Shown here: piece by piece, positions 33,778-42,751 of the stretch
Position numbering within the stretch: the first letter of the stretch is position 1
Layout: each line of letters starts with the position of its first letter
Assembly: GCA_964649825.1 (NCBI GenBank)
Contig: CAZYQW010000069.1
Coordinates: 62,001 to 126,000, forward strand
Direction: 5' to 3'
Length of the DNA stretch: 64,000 nt
DNA from: CAZYQW01 sp964649825
Lineage (GTDB): Bacteria > Planctomycetota > B15-G4 > JADJEK01
Translations under genes and position numbers: made by a program
Notes under the pieces: model-generated
Seen by the model: the letters and a program-made list of their open reading frames with translations, nothing else
What the model was told of the DNA's origin: nothing
Database searches by the model: none

Positions 33778-34733
33778 GCCAAGCTCCGGACCGGTTCCTC
33801 GCGCAGGACCAGCCGCGGGCTGGCGCGCAGGACGTGCACCGCGAGCTCCGCGAGGAGTCCGAGCATGACGAAGTACGTGCCGAGGTAGACGGTGAGGATG
33901 AGGATGGTCGGAAAGATGACGGTGGACGAATCCACGATGGTGCCCTTGGTGTGGTCGACGTAGGTGAATGGGATCAACGCCGCCGCGCTGAGGAAGCAGG
34001 GGATCGACCAGAGACCGAACCAGTGCAGGGGTCGTGCCGCGAAACGCGTCAGCATCCTCAATGCGACGAGATCGTACAGCACCCGGATCGTGCGGCCGAT
34101 CCCGTACTTCGACGTTCCATGTCGGCGGGGATGGTGGCGCACGACCACCTCGGTCACCCGGGCTCCCACCAACCCCGCCAGCGCCGGTATGTACCGGTGC
34201 ATCTCGGAGTAGAGCGGCAGTGCCTTGACGAACGACGCTCGATACCCCTTCAGGGTGCAGCCGAAGTCGTGGATCCGCACGCCGGTCAGGCTCGACAGCA
34301 TCCGATTGGCGACCCGAGATGGAAAGCGGCGGGAGAAGAACGGCTCCTTGCGGTCGCGCCGCCAGCCCGAGACGAGGTCGTACCCTTCGTCGAGCAGGAG
34401 GAGGATCGTCGGGATGTCCTGGGGATCGTTCTGCAGGTCGCCGTCCATCGTGACGATGTAGCGGCCGGCCGCGTGATCGAAGCCGGCGGCCAGGGCGGCG
34501 GTCTGCCCGAAGTTCTTGCGCAGGCGCATCACGCGCAGGCAATCGAACCGTTTCCCCTCGGCCCGGAGTCGCTCTACCGTCCGATCCTCGCTGCCGTCGT
34601 CGACGAACAACACCTCGTACGTTCGACCGGACCGTCGCATCACGGATTCGACCGACCGGACGAGGGGGATCACGTTGTCCTCCTCGTTGAACACGGGCAC
34701 GAGGATGGTGACGTCGGGGTTTTCGGGTTTCAT
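33774..34733 (-). CDS. GT2 glycosyltransferase (dolichyl-phosphate-sugar synthase type)
   Basis: 319 residues with an intact GT-A core: VTILVPVFNEEDNV, FVDDGSEDRT, FGQTAALAAGFDHAAG and MDGDLQNDP with the metal-binding DGD, plus two membrane helices at the C-terminus. It is a lipid-linked-sugar synthase of the DPM1/GtrB group and is clearly paralogous to the previous gene. The start ATG at 34733 is preferred for its length; longer starts are possible. It has no strong ribosome-binding site there. A 275-base divergent gap to the hydrolase-like gene holds no support for other signals. Confidence 0.85.
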   Translation of the reverse strand: MKPENPDVTILVPVFNEEDNVIPLVRSVESVMRRSGRTYEVLFVDDGSEDRTVERLRAEGKRFDCLRVMRLRKNFGQTAALAAGFDHAAGRYIVTMDGDLQNDPQDIPTILLLLDEGYDLVSGWRRDRKEPFFSRRFPSRVANRMLSSLTGVRIHDFGCTLKGYRASFVKALPLYSEMHRYIPALAGLVGARVTEVVVRHHPRRHGTSKYGIGRTIRVLYDLVALRMLTRFAARPLHWFGLWSIPCFLSAAALIPFTYVDHTKGTIVDSSTVIFPTILILTVYLGTYFVMLGLLAELAVHVLRASPRLVLREEPVRSLA

Positions 34734-35008
34734 CGCATGGGGCAGCGGTTCGGGAATCTCGGGTCGTCGCTTCACCTTGGTCGACCGGTTTTCGACCCGA
34801 CCGCCTCCCATCGGCTTTCGTCGGGTCGTGGGCTCCAGCTTGAACGACGCCGGCCCGCCCGGCGGAGTTCGGTTCCAACATATCCAACCCGGTCCGGTTT
34901 CGATGGGGTGTGTACGGCAGTCCCGCCGAGAGTGGCCGCGGGAGTCGCCCGGATTCCGCTCAAGTCTCGGGGGCCTGGTGGTCGATTCGAGCAAAAAGAG
35001 GTAATGCG

Positions 35009-35884
35009 ATGCCGAAGAGCCTGAAAAACCTCCTGCTCTTCGCGGGGCTCCTGTACCTGATCTCGCTCCCGGTCTCGATCGTCCTCGGCGGCGCGCTCTT
35101 CGCTCGTCCGCTCCGTGAGCCGTTCTCATGGACCGAGTTCGTGAAGGACGTTCCCCAGGACTGGGACCGCTCGTTCCTCAACTCCGCGAAGGAAGTCGAG
35201 ATCCCGATCGGCGCGCGCGCGAAGCTCCGGGGCACCATCATCGGCGGCGACTCGACGACGACCGTGATCGTGCTTCATGAAGCCCGATCGAACCGCGCGG
35301 CGGCCCTCGAGGTCGGCTACTCCCTGTGGCGCGCGGGATTTGGAGTCTTGCTCCTGGATCGACGTGCGCACGGCGCGAGCGACGGTGAGATCCTGGCCCT
35401 CTTCGCGGGCGAGGCGGACGACGTGTCCGCCGTGATCGATCGGCTCGTCGAAGAGCAGTGGAGCGGCACCTCGCGCATTGCCGTCTACGGCATCGGGGAT
35501 GGGGGCACCAGCGCGCTGATCGCCGCCTCGCGCGACCAGCGGATCGACGCGGTCATCGCCGAGCGCCCGGCGCGAACGGCCGAGGAGTTCGTGGCCTCGA
35601 CGTTCAGCTCCTTCTGCAAGCTCCCCGCGTCTCTGCTGATCGTGCAGGCGAAGCTCGCGGTGCTCGGCATGAAGTTCCTGTCCGACGAGCCGCTCTCCGC
35701 GTTCGATGCACGGGATGCTCTGGTCGCGCTGAATACACCCTGCCTCATCCTCGAATCGCGCCTCCGGTCGAGCGAGGCCGACGACGTGTTCCAATTGATC
35801 CCGGCGAGCCGCCGCGACATCCGCCGGGGTTCCCCCGAAGCTCTCCGCGCGCAATCGATCGAGTTCTTGAAGCTCCGACTCTGA
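35009..35884 (+). CDS. Membrane-anchored alpha/beta-hydrolase-like protein, nucleophile missing
   Basis: 291 residues. An N-terminal membrane helix (LLLFAGLLYLISLPVSIVLGG) is followed by an alpha/beta hydrolase core: VIVLHEARSN, GVLLLDRRAHGASDGE and the nucleophile elbow VYGIGDGGTSAL. The elbow normally reads G-x-S-x-G; here it is G-I-G-D-G, so residue 163 is glycine where the serine belongs. Serine-type catalysis should therefore be lost unless D164 takes over. ATG at 35009 has AGAGG upstream. It stands 134 bases before the giant TPR gene on the same strand and may share its transcript. Role unknown. Confidence 0.78.
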   Translation: MPKSLKNLLLFAGLLYLISLPVSIVLGGALFARPLREPFSWTEFVKDVPQDWDRSFLNSAKEVEIPIGARAKLRGTIIGGDSTTTVIVLHEARSNRAAALEVGYSLWRAGFGVLLLDRRAHGASDGEILALFAGEADDVSAVIDRLVEEQWSGTSRIAVYGIGDGGTSALIAASRDQRIDAVIAERPARTAEEFVASTFSSFCKLPASLLIVQAKLAVLGMKFLSDEPLSAFDARDALVALNTPCLILESRLRSSEADDVFQLIPASRRDIRRGSPEALRAQSIEFLKLRL

Positions 35885-36017
35885 CCCGGCGCAAGGACGC
35901 GTCCACCCGTCGATCCGGCGGCCCGCCTCGTCCGCGGACTTGCGCGAGCCTTCGAGTTGGCCTGAAATGAGCAACGGAGCAAGCGCGGCGCCCATCCGCC
36001 GCCGAATCGAGTGACGC

Positions 36018-39000
36018 ATGACCCGTTCGCGGAAGCAACGCAGCGCCGGCCGAACCACGCTGTTCTTCGGGGCGACCCTCTCGGCCGTCTTGATCTACAC
36101 CCTCTCCGTCGGTCGACGACCGATGGAGTGGGCGGACAGCGCAAGGCGCCTGGCGGAGGAACAGGACTTCGCCGGCGCGCTGGACGCGGCCGCGAAGGCG
36201 CTCGAGGTCGATCCCAACGACACCGAGATGCTGTACCTGCGTGCGACGACGTATCGGCGTCTCCTGATGCGCCAGCGCGCGCTCGAGGACATCGACAACG
36301 CGCTGTCCCGCAGGCCTCGAGACCGCAAGTACCTGTTCTTCAAGGTGAGCCTCCTCGGCGATCTGCTGCGGCACGACGAAGGGATCCGGATCCTCGACGA
36401 CGTGCTCGCCGAATCGCCTGCCTCCGTGCCGATCCGCCACCAAGCCGCGATGCTCCGTTCACGGTACTTCGATTACCTGAGCACCGAGCTGACCCACACC
36501 CTGGAGCGCAACCACCCCCAGCGCATGAGGGTCCGCGAACTCCTGCGCGACCACTTCGCGTCGAGCGTCCCCCATACACGGGCCCGCCGCGAGCTGACCG
36601 ATCCGCTACCGGGTCAACCGCTCCGCGAGGAACTCCTGGCGACGATCGACCGGGCGTGGCAGCTTCTCCGCGAGGCGGACAAGCTCCTCGGCGACATCCG
36701 GACGCAGAGGGACAACGACAGTTCGATCTCCTACCTCCTCCGCGGCGAGGTCGATCTCCGGCTCGGGCGTCTGATCGCCGCGAAGGAGAACCTCCAGACG
36801 ATCCTCATGCGCGCGCTCCCGACGTCGGTGCGGATCCGCGCGCGGACGCTGCTGTCGGAGGTGTTGCTCCGCAGCCACGCCCTCGCCGCGCTCGAGGCGA
36901 ACGCGCGCGCGCTGCTGGAGCTCCAAGGCGAGTCGGGGCCGCATGCGTTGTTCCGGCGGGCGGACGTCTTGGAGGCGGAGTTCCTGGCCGCGGAGGTCGA
37001 CCTCGAGCGGCGCGACGCGTGGATCCGGCGCGCCGATCAGCAGATCGACGATTACGCCGGCGCCGACCTCCGGACGCTCGCGTACCGGGGGATCGCCGCG
37101 CTCGAATGGAAGAACGACCCGCGGCAGGCGATCGCGTGCCTCAGCATCGTGTACGAGTCGCTGCGTCTCAAGCGACCGAACGACCGCGCCCTCACCGAAC
37201 CCGACCGTACGCGGCGGTTCATGAACGCGTTGCTCGAGGCGTACCTCGCCGCCAACCAGCCCGAGCGTGGACTCCAGGTCGCGAACACGCTGCTCGACCT
37301 CGCGCCCGACGACGTCGACCTGAGCATTCGTCGCGCGCGGATCGAACAGCGGATCGGTCGCTACACCCAGGCCGCGGAAGACGTGCTCCGGGCGATGCGT
37401 CACGGCCCCCGCGACCCGGAGACGTTCCAGATCTGGCTCGACGCGGCGTCGCTCGTCACGGACGCGTCGGGACGCACGCCGCTCGACCTCGCGCTTGCCG
37501 CCGCCGAGCGATGGCGACGCACGAAGGCCTCGCTGAAACAGGTCCTGTCCGGCAGCAGCGACCGTCAGAACCCCCGCCGGATCGCGAACCGGATGGTCAG
37601 TCTCGGCAAGCTGGCCAGCTCGATCGCCACCGACCCGGTCGTGGCCTGGCACATGGCTCAGGAGTTCGGACGACAAGGCGAGACGCTCGAATCGAGGAAC
37701 TTCCTGTTCCACGCCTCGACCGCCGAACCGGACGTCGAGGTCTTCCGCTTCCGGCTCGGTCAGTTTCGCCTCGACCTCGGGTTGTTCGAGACCGCGGCCG
37801 AGGACTTCGAACGCATCCTCAGCCGCGACCCGACCGACGTCCTCGCGGCGGAGTTCGCGATCCGCGCCCGTCGCCTTGCCGGACAACTCGACCGAGCCCG
37901 AAGGGTCGCGCACGAGACGGTCCTCGCGGCGCCCGCGCGAGCCGCCCTCCCCATCGCGGTCGACCTCCGTCTCGATGCCGGCGACGTGGATGGCGCGCTC
38001 GCCCTGCTGGAACCCCATCGCAACCGACCGGACGCCGAGATCGCCTTCCTCGTCGGACAGGTCCTCCTCGCCAAGGGCGAGTACGCCGCCGCCCGGGAGC
38101 AACTCGAGATCGCCGAGAGGGACCAGTCGCAATCGGCCGAGATCATCTCCCGACTCGTGCTCTGCTACGCGCTCGAGGGCCTTCACCCCCGCTTCGTCGA
38201 AGCCCTGGCTCGCTTCGCGAACTTGCCGCGACTCCTCCCGGCCCGCGAGATCGAGTCGATGCTCTCACGGCTCGAGGAGAAGAAGGCGTTTCGCGAGGCG
38301 GCCGAGCTCGCGGACGCCGTGCTGGATCGCTTCTCCGACGATGTCGCGCTCGCGTTCCGCAGCCGCGCCGCGCTGGACGCGTTCTTCGCCGGCGAATCGA
38401 CGCGGCTCCGCGAACTGCGCGACGCGACGGAGCTCGGCCCGTACCTCGACAACGACGTCATCCGCGCCGCGTTCGGGTTGACGCTTCGCGAGGAAGGGCC
38501 GCACGCCGCCGCGCTGTACTTGAAGAGCGCGAGGGAGTACGCCGGCGACCGCACCTGGGCCACCCTCCCGACCGCCGCCGCGTTCGCGCTCACGCCGTTC
38601 CAGCTCGATCTCCAGACGTTCCTCGGCCGCTACCACCGCGCTCGGGAACAAGCCGGCGAGCCGGTCATCGAGGACGCGACGCTGTGGGCACTCACGTATG
38701 AGCGCGCGGAGAAGAAGCCGTCGGCGCGGCTCGCACCTCCTGCCGGGGCGGCGTCCGAGATCGCATGGATCCGCACGGCCGCGCCCGACGTTCTCGTTTC
38801 CGGCAAGCCCCTCGTCGACGAGTACATCCGGGCTCTCCTGTTCGACTTCGCGGGCCGCGGGTTCGAGGCGAACGCGTCGGAGTCCGCGACGCACGTCGTG
38901 GACGTGGCGTCGAACGCGCTGGCGGCCGCACGGATTCAGGCCAAGCGGCTGCGAGAGACCGGCGGACCCGAGGAGGCCGCACGCTACCTGTTGAACGTGT

Positions 39001-40121
39001 ACGAGGCCACGCCCGACGACGTGCTGACGTACGAGGCGCTCGGCCGTCTCATGATGGCGACGCCGCAGACCGGGCGCCTCATCGTCGCGCTGGGCGTGGG
39101 AGGGCGAAAGGTGTTCCCCGCTCTCACCTTGCCGTCGAAGATGATCGCCATCGGTTCGATCGCGACCGGACGGCCGGACCTCGCCGCGCCCGAGCTCTTG
39201 CGGGTCCTCGAGAAGACGCCGGAGGACGTCGAGGCGCTCCACCTGCTGGCGCGGGTGGCCGATTCGACGAACGACCCGACCCTCGGCGAGCGTCTCACGC
39301 AGACCATTGCCGAGCACGTGATCACGGATCCTGTGCTCCTCGCGTACGTGGCGCGCCGCTACTCCGACGTGCGCGGGCGAAGTCCCGACGCGATGAAGGT
39401 CTTGAGCAAGCTGATCGCCGCGGACGCCACCTTCTACGCGGGAGCGGTCACGCTCGCGCGCCACCTCGCGGCGGCCGAGCAGGACGGATTGCTCGCGACA
39501 TTGGCGGCTCGGACCGCCGCCGCGGTCCCGCACGACCCGAAGGCGACGACGGCGAGCGCCGACCTGCTGGCGTTGGCCGAGGTCCTCGTCGAGCGCAAAC
39601 GGACGGACGTCGCGCTGACGGTCGTCGACGCCGCGCTCGAGGCCGACCCGGGGAGCGTCGAGCTCCGCCACGCTCGCGTGAGGCTCCTAACCGGGGCGGA
39701 TCGACGCGGCGAAGCGATCGACGACCTGCGGGTTCTCACGACCCTGGCCCCCCGAAACGTGGCGGTGCTGCTCGACTTCGGCGAGATCCTGCTCGAGGAG
39801 CGCACCGACCTCGCCGACCAGGCGATGGCGGCGCTTCCGGCGCTGCTGCACCTCGTCGGAAATGACCCGCGAATCCGGGTGCTCGCGGCGAAGAACGCCT
39901 TTCGGCTCGACGATCTGGCCGCCGCGATCCGGCACCTGGAGATCGCGCTCGCACTGAACGACCGCCTCGACGAGGCGCGCTACCTTCTCGGTGTCTACCA
40001 GCACCTCGCCGGCAACGACGCGGAAGCGGTCAAGGCGCTCTCCAAGCTGTCGCCGTCCTTCCGGTTCGTTCCGCGCGCGCGTCAGATCGTCGAGGTCGCG
40101 CGCGCCGAGCCGGCGCCCTGA
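36018..40121 (+). CDS. Very large TPR-repeat protein
   Basis: 1367 residues. One N-terminal membrane helix (TLFFGATLSAVLIYTLSVG) is followed by an almost continuous array of tetratricopeptide-like units to the C-terminus (ALDAAAKALEVDPNDTEMLYL, LLNVYEATPDDVLTYEALGRLM, AIRHLEIALALNDRLDEARY). No enzyme motif is visible. Large TPR proteins of this kind accompany XrtA-type polysaccharide loci, where their role is not known in detail; scaffolding of the assembly complex is plausible. There is no lipobox, unlike the classic PrsT-like lipoprotein. Its last 40 bases overlap the convergent deacetylase gene. Confidence 0.8.
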   Translation: MTRSRKQRSAGRTTLFFGATLSAVLIYTLSVGRRPMEWADSARRLAEEQDFAGALDAAAKALEVDPNDTEMLYLRATTYRRLLMRQRALEDIDNALSRRPRDRKYLFFKVSLLGDLLRHDEGIRILDDVLAESPASVPIRHQAAMLRSRYFDYLSTELTHTLERNHPQRMRVRELLRDHFASSVPHTRARRELTDPLPGQPLREELLATIDRAWQLLREADKLLGDIRTQRDNDSSISYLLRGEVDLRLGRLIAAKENLQTILMRALPTSVRIRARTLLSEVLLRSHALAALEANARALLELQGESGPHALFRRADVLEAEFLAAEVDLERRDAWIRRADQQIDDYAGADLRTLAYRGIAALEWKNDPRQAIACLSIVYESLRLKRPNDRALTEPDRTRRFMNALLEAYLAANQPERGLQVANTLLDLAPDDVDLSIRRARIEQRIGRYTQAAEDVLRAMRHGPRDPETFQIWLDAASLVTDASGRTPLDLALAAAERWRRTKASLKQVLSGSSDRQNPRRIANRMVSLGKLASSIATDPVVAWHMAQEFGRQGETLESRNFLFHASTAEPDVEVFRFRLGQFRLDLGLFETAAEDFERILSRDPTDVLAAEFAIRARRLAGQLDRARRVAHETVLAAPARAALPIAVDLRLDAGDVDGALALLEPHRNRPDAEIAFLVGQVLLAKGEYAAAREQLEIAERDQSQSAEIISRLVLCYALEGLHPRFVEALARFANLPRLLPAREIESMLSRLEEKKAFREAAELADAVLDRFSDDVALAFRSRAALDAFFAGESTRLRELRDATELGPYLDNDVIRAAFGLTLREEGPHAAALYLKSAREYAGDRTWATLPTAAAFALTPFQLDLQTFLGRYHRAREQAGEPVIEDATLWALTYERAEKKPSARLAPPAGAASEIAWIRTAAPDVLVSGKPLVDEYIRALLFDFAGRGFEANASESATHVVDVASNALAAARIQAKRLRETGGPEEAARYLLNVYEATPDDVLTYEALGRLMMATPQTGRLIVALGVGGRKVFPALTLPSKMIAIGSIATGRPDLAAPELLRVLEKTPEDVEALHLLARVADSTNDPTLGERLTQTIAEHVITDPVLLAYVARRYSDVRGRSPDAMKVLSKLIAADATFYAGAVTLARHLAAAEQDGLLATLAARTAAAVPHDPKATTASADLLALAEVLVERKRTDVALTVVDAALEADPGSVELRHARVRLLTGADRRGEAIDDLRVLTTLAPRNVAVLLDFGEILLEERTDLADQAMAALPALLHLVGNDPRIRVLAAKNAFRLDDLAAAIRHLEIALALNDRLDEARYLLGVYQHLAGNDAEAVKALSKLSPSFRFVPRARQIVEVARAEPAP

Positions 40122-40954
40122 ACGGCCGCCAGTCCGCCGATCGGCCCGAACCGAAACTCGATGAGCAGACGCTCGAGCTTCGCCGTCGTCCGCGCCAATC
40201 CGAAATAGTGCCGGAGCGCGCCGAGTCCACCGCGCAGGAGCCTCGGTTGCCCAGCGTCGAACTCCCATGGGTGGAGGTAGACGATCCCCGGGCTTCCCGC
40301 GCGGTTCATTTCGATCAGCGCACGACGGATCAGCGCGAGCGGCAAGAGCCGCAGGTAGCCCCCGCCGGCGGCGGGAAAGTTGACGCCGAAGCGGCGCAGC
40401 GTGAGCATCGGCACTTCGACCAACCGACCGGACGGCGTGTCGATCGGGACCGGGACCCGCGCGAAGTCCGGGTAGCCGTAGCGGTCGTGACGGACCGGGA
40501 AGACGCTGGAGTCGTACGCGTACCCCTCCTCTACGAGGATCTCGAACGCCCAGCGCGTCGACTCCATGATCGAGAAGGTCGACGCCCGAAACCCCCGCAC
40601 CTCGCTCCCGGTCGCGTCCTCCAGAAGCGCCTTGCTCTCGCGCGCCTCCGCCCGGAACCGCTCCGGGCCGAGCTCGTGGGCCATCTGATGCGACATGCCG
40701 TGCGACGCGATCTCGTGTCCGGCCGCCGCGATCTCTCGCACCAGGTCCGGGTCGCGACGCGCGACCCAACCCAGCACGAAGAACGTCGCCCCCACGCCGT
40801 GCCGCGCCAGTTGCTCGAGGAGGCCCCGCGTCGTCGCCGCGACCCGGCGCTCCTGTCGATCCCACGTCGCCTCCGGCGCCACCGAACGGAGGTTGAGCGC
40901 GTGGAAGTACTCTTCCACGTCGAAGCTCAGTCCATTGGTCACGCGCTCGCTCAT
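40082..40954 (-). CDS. XrtA-type polysaccharide deacetylase (NodB/DUF3473)
   Basis: 290 residues matching the TIGR03006-like deacetylase of exosortase A loci: GLSFDVEEYFHALNL (metal aspartate), ATFFVLGWVA, AAGHEIASHGMSHQ with the metal histidines, SFRASTFSI-type VRGFRASTFSIME, FPVRHDRYGYPD, and the DUF3473 end (AAGGGYLRLLPLALIRRA, YLHPWEFDAGQPR). It should remove acetyl groups from amino sugars in the polymer or its precursor. ATG at 40954; the gene runs convergent to the giant TPR gene with a 40-base overlap of 3' ends. Confidence 0.92.
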   Translation of the reverse strand: MSERVTNGLSFDVEEYFHALNLRSVAPEATWDRQERRVAATTRGLLEQLARHGVGATFFVLGWVARRDPDLVREIAAAGHEIASHGMSHQMAHELGPERFRAEARESKALLEDATGSEVRGFRASTFSIMESTRWAFEILVEEGYAYDSSVFPVRHDRYGYPDFARVPVPIDTPSGRLVEVPMLTLRRFGVNFPAAGGGYLRLLPLALIRRALIEMNRAGSPGIVYLHPWEFDAGQPRLLRGGLGALRHYFGLARTTAKLERLLIEFRFGPIGGLAAVQGAGSARATSTI

Positions 40955-41248
40955 CGTCCTCGAGCCGTCCGTCTCTCTTTCGACCCGGAGCGGGGTCGCA
41001 CTCGGACGCAGGCTACCACGCACGCGCGGCGGCCGCCGTCGTCATTCGAGTCGGGCGGGGCACCCGGGCACGCGTCTGGGCGTCGTTCCGGACGACGCGG
41101 TCAGGAGGGACGACGTGGTACGCGGGAGCGGGGACGAGGAGGGGTTCTCCAGAGTGATACCGCGTGGAACGGGGTCGAGACGGTCGCGGTGCTCGGGCGA
41201 GGCGACGGTGGCAGCGCCGGCCGACGCCTTCATCTATGCTCGCGGTCG

Positions 41249-42637
41249 ATGCGCCTGCCCCCGTCCTCGCTTCTCTTCTTCGCGTCATTCCTGGTGCTCT
41301 ACGCGGCAGGATCGAAAGATCGCGTGGCCGCCGCCGGCAACGACGCGTCGCGATTCGCCCACGTCGAGGCGCTCGTCGAGCACGGCCGCTCGACGCTGGA
41401 GCGGTCGCGGCACCGCCATACCGTCGACAAGGTGATCGTGGACGGGGCGGAGTACTCGAACAAGCCGCCGCTGCTCGCTCTCGCCGGTGCCGCGGTACAC
41501 GCGGTGCTTCGCGCGGCGTTCGGTTGGAGCCTGGCCGATCCGCGCACCGCACCGCAGGTGATCTACTGGGTGACGGTGCTCCTCGTTGGACTGCCGAGCG
41601 CGCTCCTCGTCCTCCTGTTCGAACGCGAGCTCGCACGAGCCTCGCGCGTCCCGGCGTTCGCCCGCTGGATGCTCACGCTCGCGCTCGGGGCGGGGACGTT
41701 GCTCTACTCTTTCGCCGTCACGTTCAACAACCACTCCGTCGCGGCCGCTCTCCTCTTCGCCGCGTTCGTCGCGAGTCGGCGAGGGCACGGCGCAACGAGC
41801 GGGTTCCTCATCGGCGTCACGACGGCGATCGACGTGCTCCCGGGCCTCGGCTTCGCGCCGTGCCTCGCGGTGCTCGTCGCTCGCGAGGGTCGGCGGCTGA
41901 CGCGCTACCTGCTCGGCCTCGCCGGGGGCTTCACGCTCCTCGTGGTCGCAAACCTCCTCACGATCGGCTCGGTGGTCTTCCCGAAGATGGTCGCCGGCGC
42001 AGTCGACCTCAGCACGCAGGCCGGTTCGAGCGCGTTCGGCGTGGTCCTCCCCGATTCGTGGACCTACCCGATCGAGTGCCTGGTCGGCCCCCACGGGCTG
42101 TTCGTGGTCTCGCCCGTCCTCGTCTTCGGGCTCATCGGGATCGTCCGGCGCCGTCGCGCCGCGCTGGAGCGACGCGAGGCGGTCGTGATCGCCATCGGGA
42201 TCGCGCTCCAGATCGCCGGGCACGTCGCGATCGCGGGCTCGTTCGGCGGCTGGTCGTACGGCTACCGCTACCTCCTACCCATTCAACCTCTCCTCCTCTT
42301 CCTCGCGGCCGATGCACTCGACCGCCGCCTCCTCCCCGCGTTCACGGTCGTGCTGCCGATCTCGGTCCTCTTCGCGGCGCTCGGCGCCTACCACCCGTGG
42401 CCGCCCGCGTTCGAGCAGAAGGAGACGACCCTGCCGGTCGCGGCCCGCGTGACCAATCCGATCGGAGGAAACGCCGCGGCGTGGCTCGACGAGCACGCGC
42501 CGGGATCGACGCTCGCGAACGCGGTCGAGCGGTGGTTCATCAAGGGCGACGCGAAGGGCCGCCGCGAGTATCTGGAGTTCTTCCACTCGAGCCGCGACTA
42601 CGACGCGTGGCTGGAGGCGACGACTCGGACCCGATGA
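41249..42637 (+). CDS. Multi-pass membrane protein, GT-C glycosyltransferase-like
   Basis: 462 residues with about ten hydrophobic helices and the opening of a GT-C enzyme: NDASRFAHVEALVEHG and TVDKVIVDGAEYSNKPPLLA, the latter like the Lys-Pro-Pro motif of ArnT-type proteins. It is probably a lipid-linked-sugar transferase on the periplasmic side, although the family is not certain. The ATG at 41249 is chosen because the membrane start follows at once; the open frame extends to 40208 but overlaps the deacetylase gene. A small GCGTCGT/ACGACGC hairpin lies upstream at 41080-41098. Confidence 0.72.
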   Translation: MRLPPSSLLFFASFLVLYAAGSKDRVAAAGNDASRFAHVEALVEHGRSTLERSRHRHTVDKVIVDGAEYSNKPPLLALAGAAVHAVLRAAFGWSLADPRTAPQVIYWVTVLLVGLPSALLVLLFERELARASRVPAFARWMLTLALGAGTLLYSFAVTFNNHSVAAALLFAAFVASRRGHGATSGFLIGVTTAIDVLPGLGFAPCLAVLVAREGRRLTRYLLGLAGGFTLLVVANLLTIGSVVFPKMVAGAVDLSTQAGSSAFGVVLPDSWTYPIECLVGPHGLFVVSPVLVFGLIGIVRRRRAALERREAVVIAIGIALQIAGHVAIAGSFGGWSYGYRYLLPIQPLLLFLAADALDRRLLPAFTVVLPISVLFAALGAYHPWPPAFEQKETTLPVAARVTNPIGGNAAAWLDEHAPGSTLANAVERWFIKGDAKGRREYLEFFHSSRDYDAWLEATTRTR

Positions 42638-42714
42638 CGGACGCCGCCGCGGGTCTTGCGACGATCCCGTCTTCGAGCCCCGCCGAGGAGGAGCCACGCA
42701 GCGGGGGGCGGGCG

Positions 42715-42740
42715 GGGCCAACCGGAACGGGACTTGGCCC
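42715..42740. terminator. Weak hairpin between convergent genes
   Basis: GGGCCAA (42715-42721) and TTGGCCC (42734-42740) form a 7-bp stem with a 12-base loop in the 114-base gap between the convergent membrane and glycosyltransferase genes. There is no T run, so its strength as a terminator is doubtful. Confidence 0.35.
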
Positions 42741-42751
42741 TTGATGGGTCC

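Noticed and set aside
36011..38701. An 896-codon open frame overlapping the giant TPR gene
   Set aside because: Arg/Pro-rich translation without domains; the in-frame TPR protein in the other frame is far better supported.
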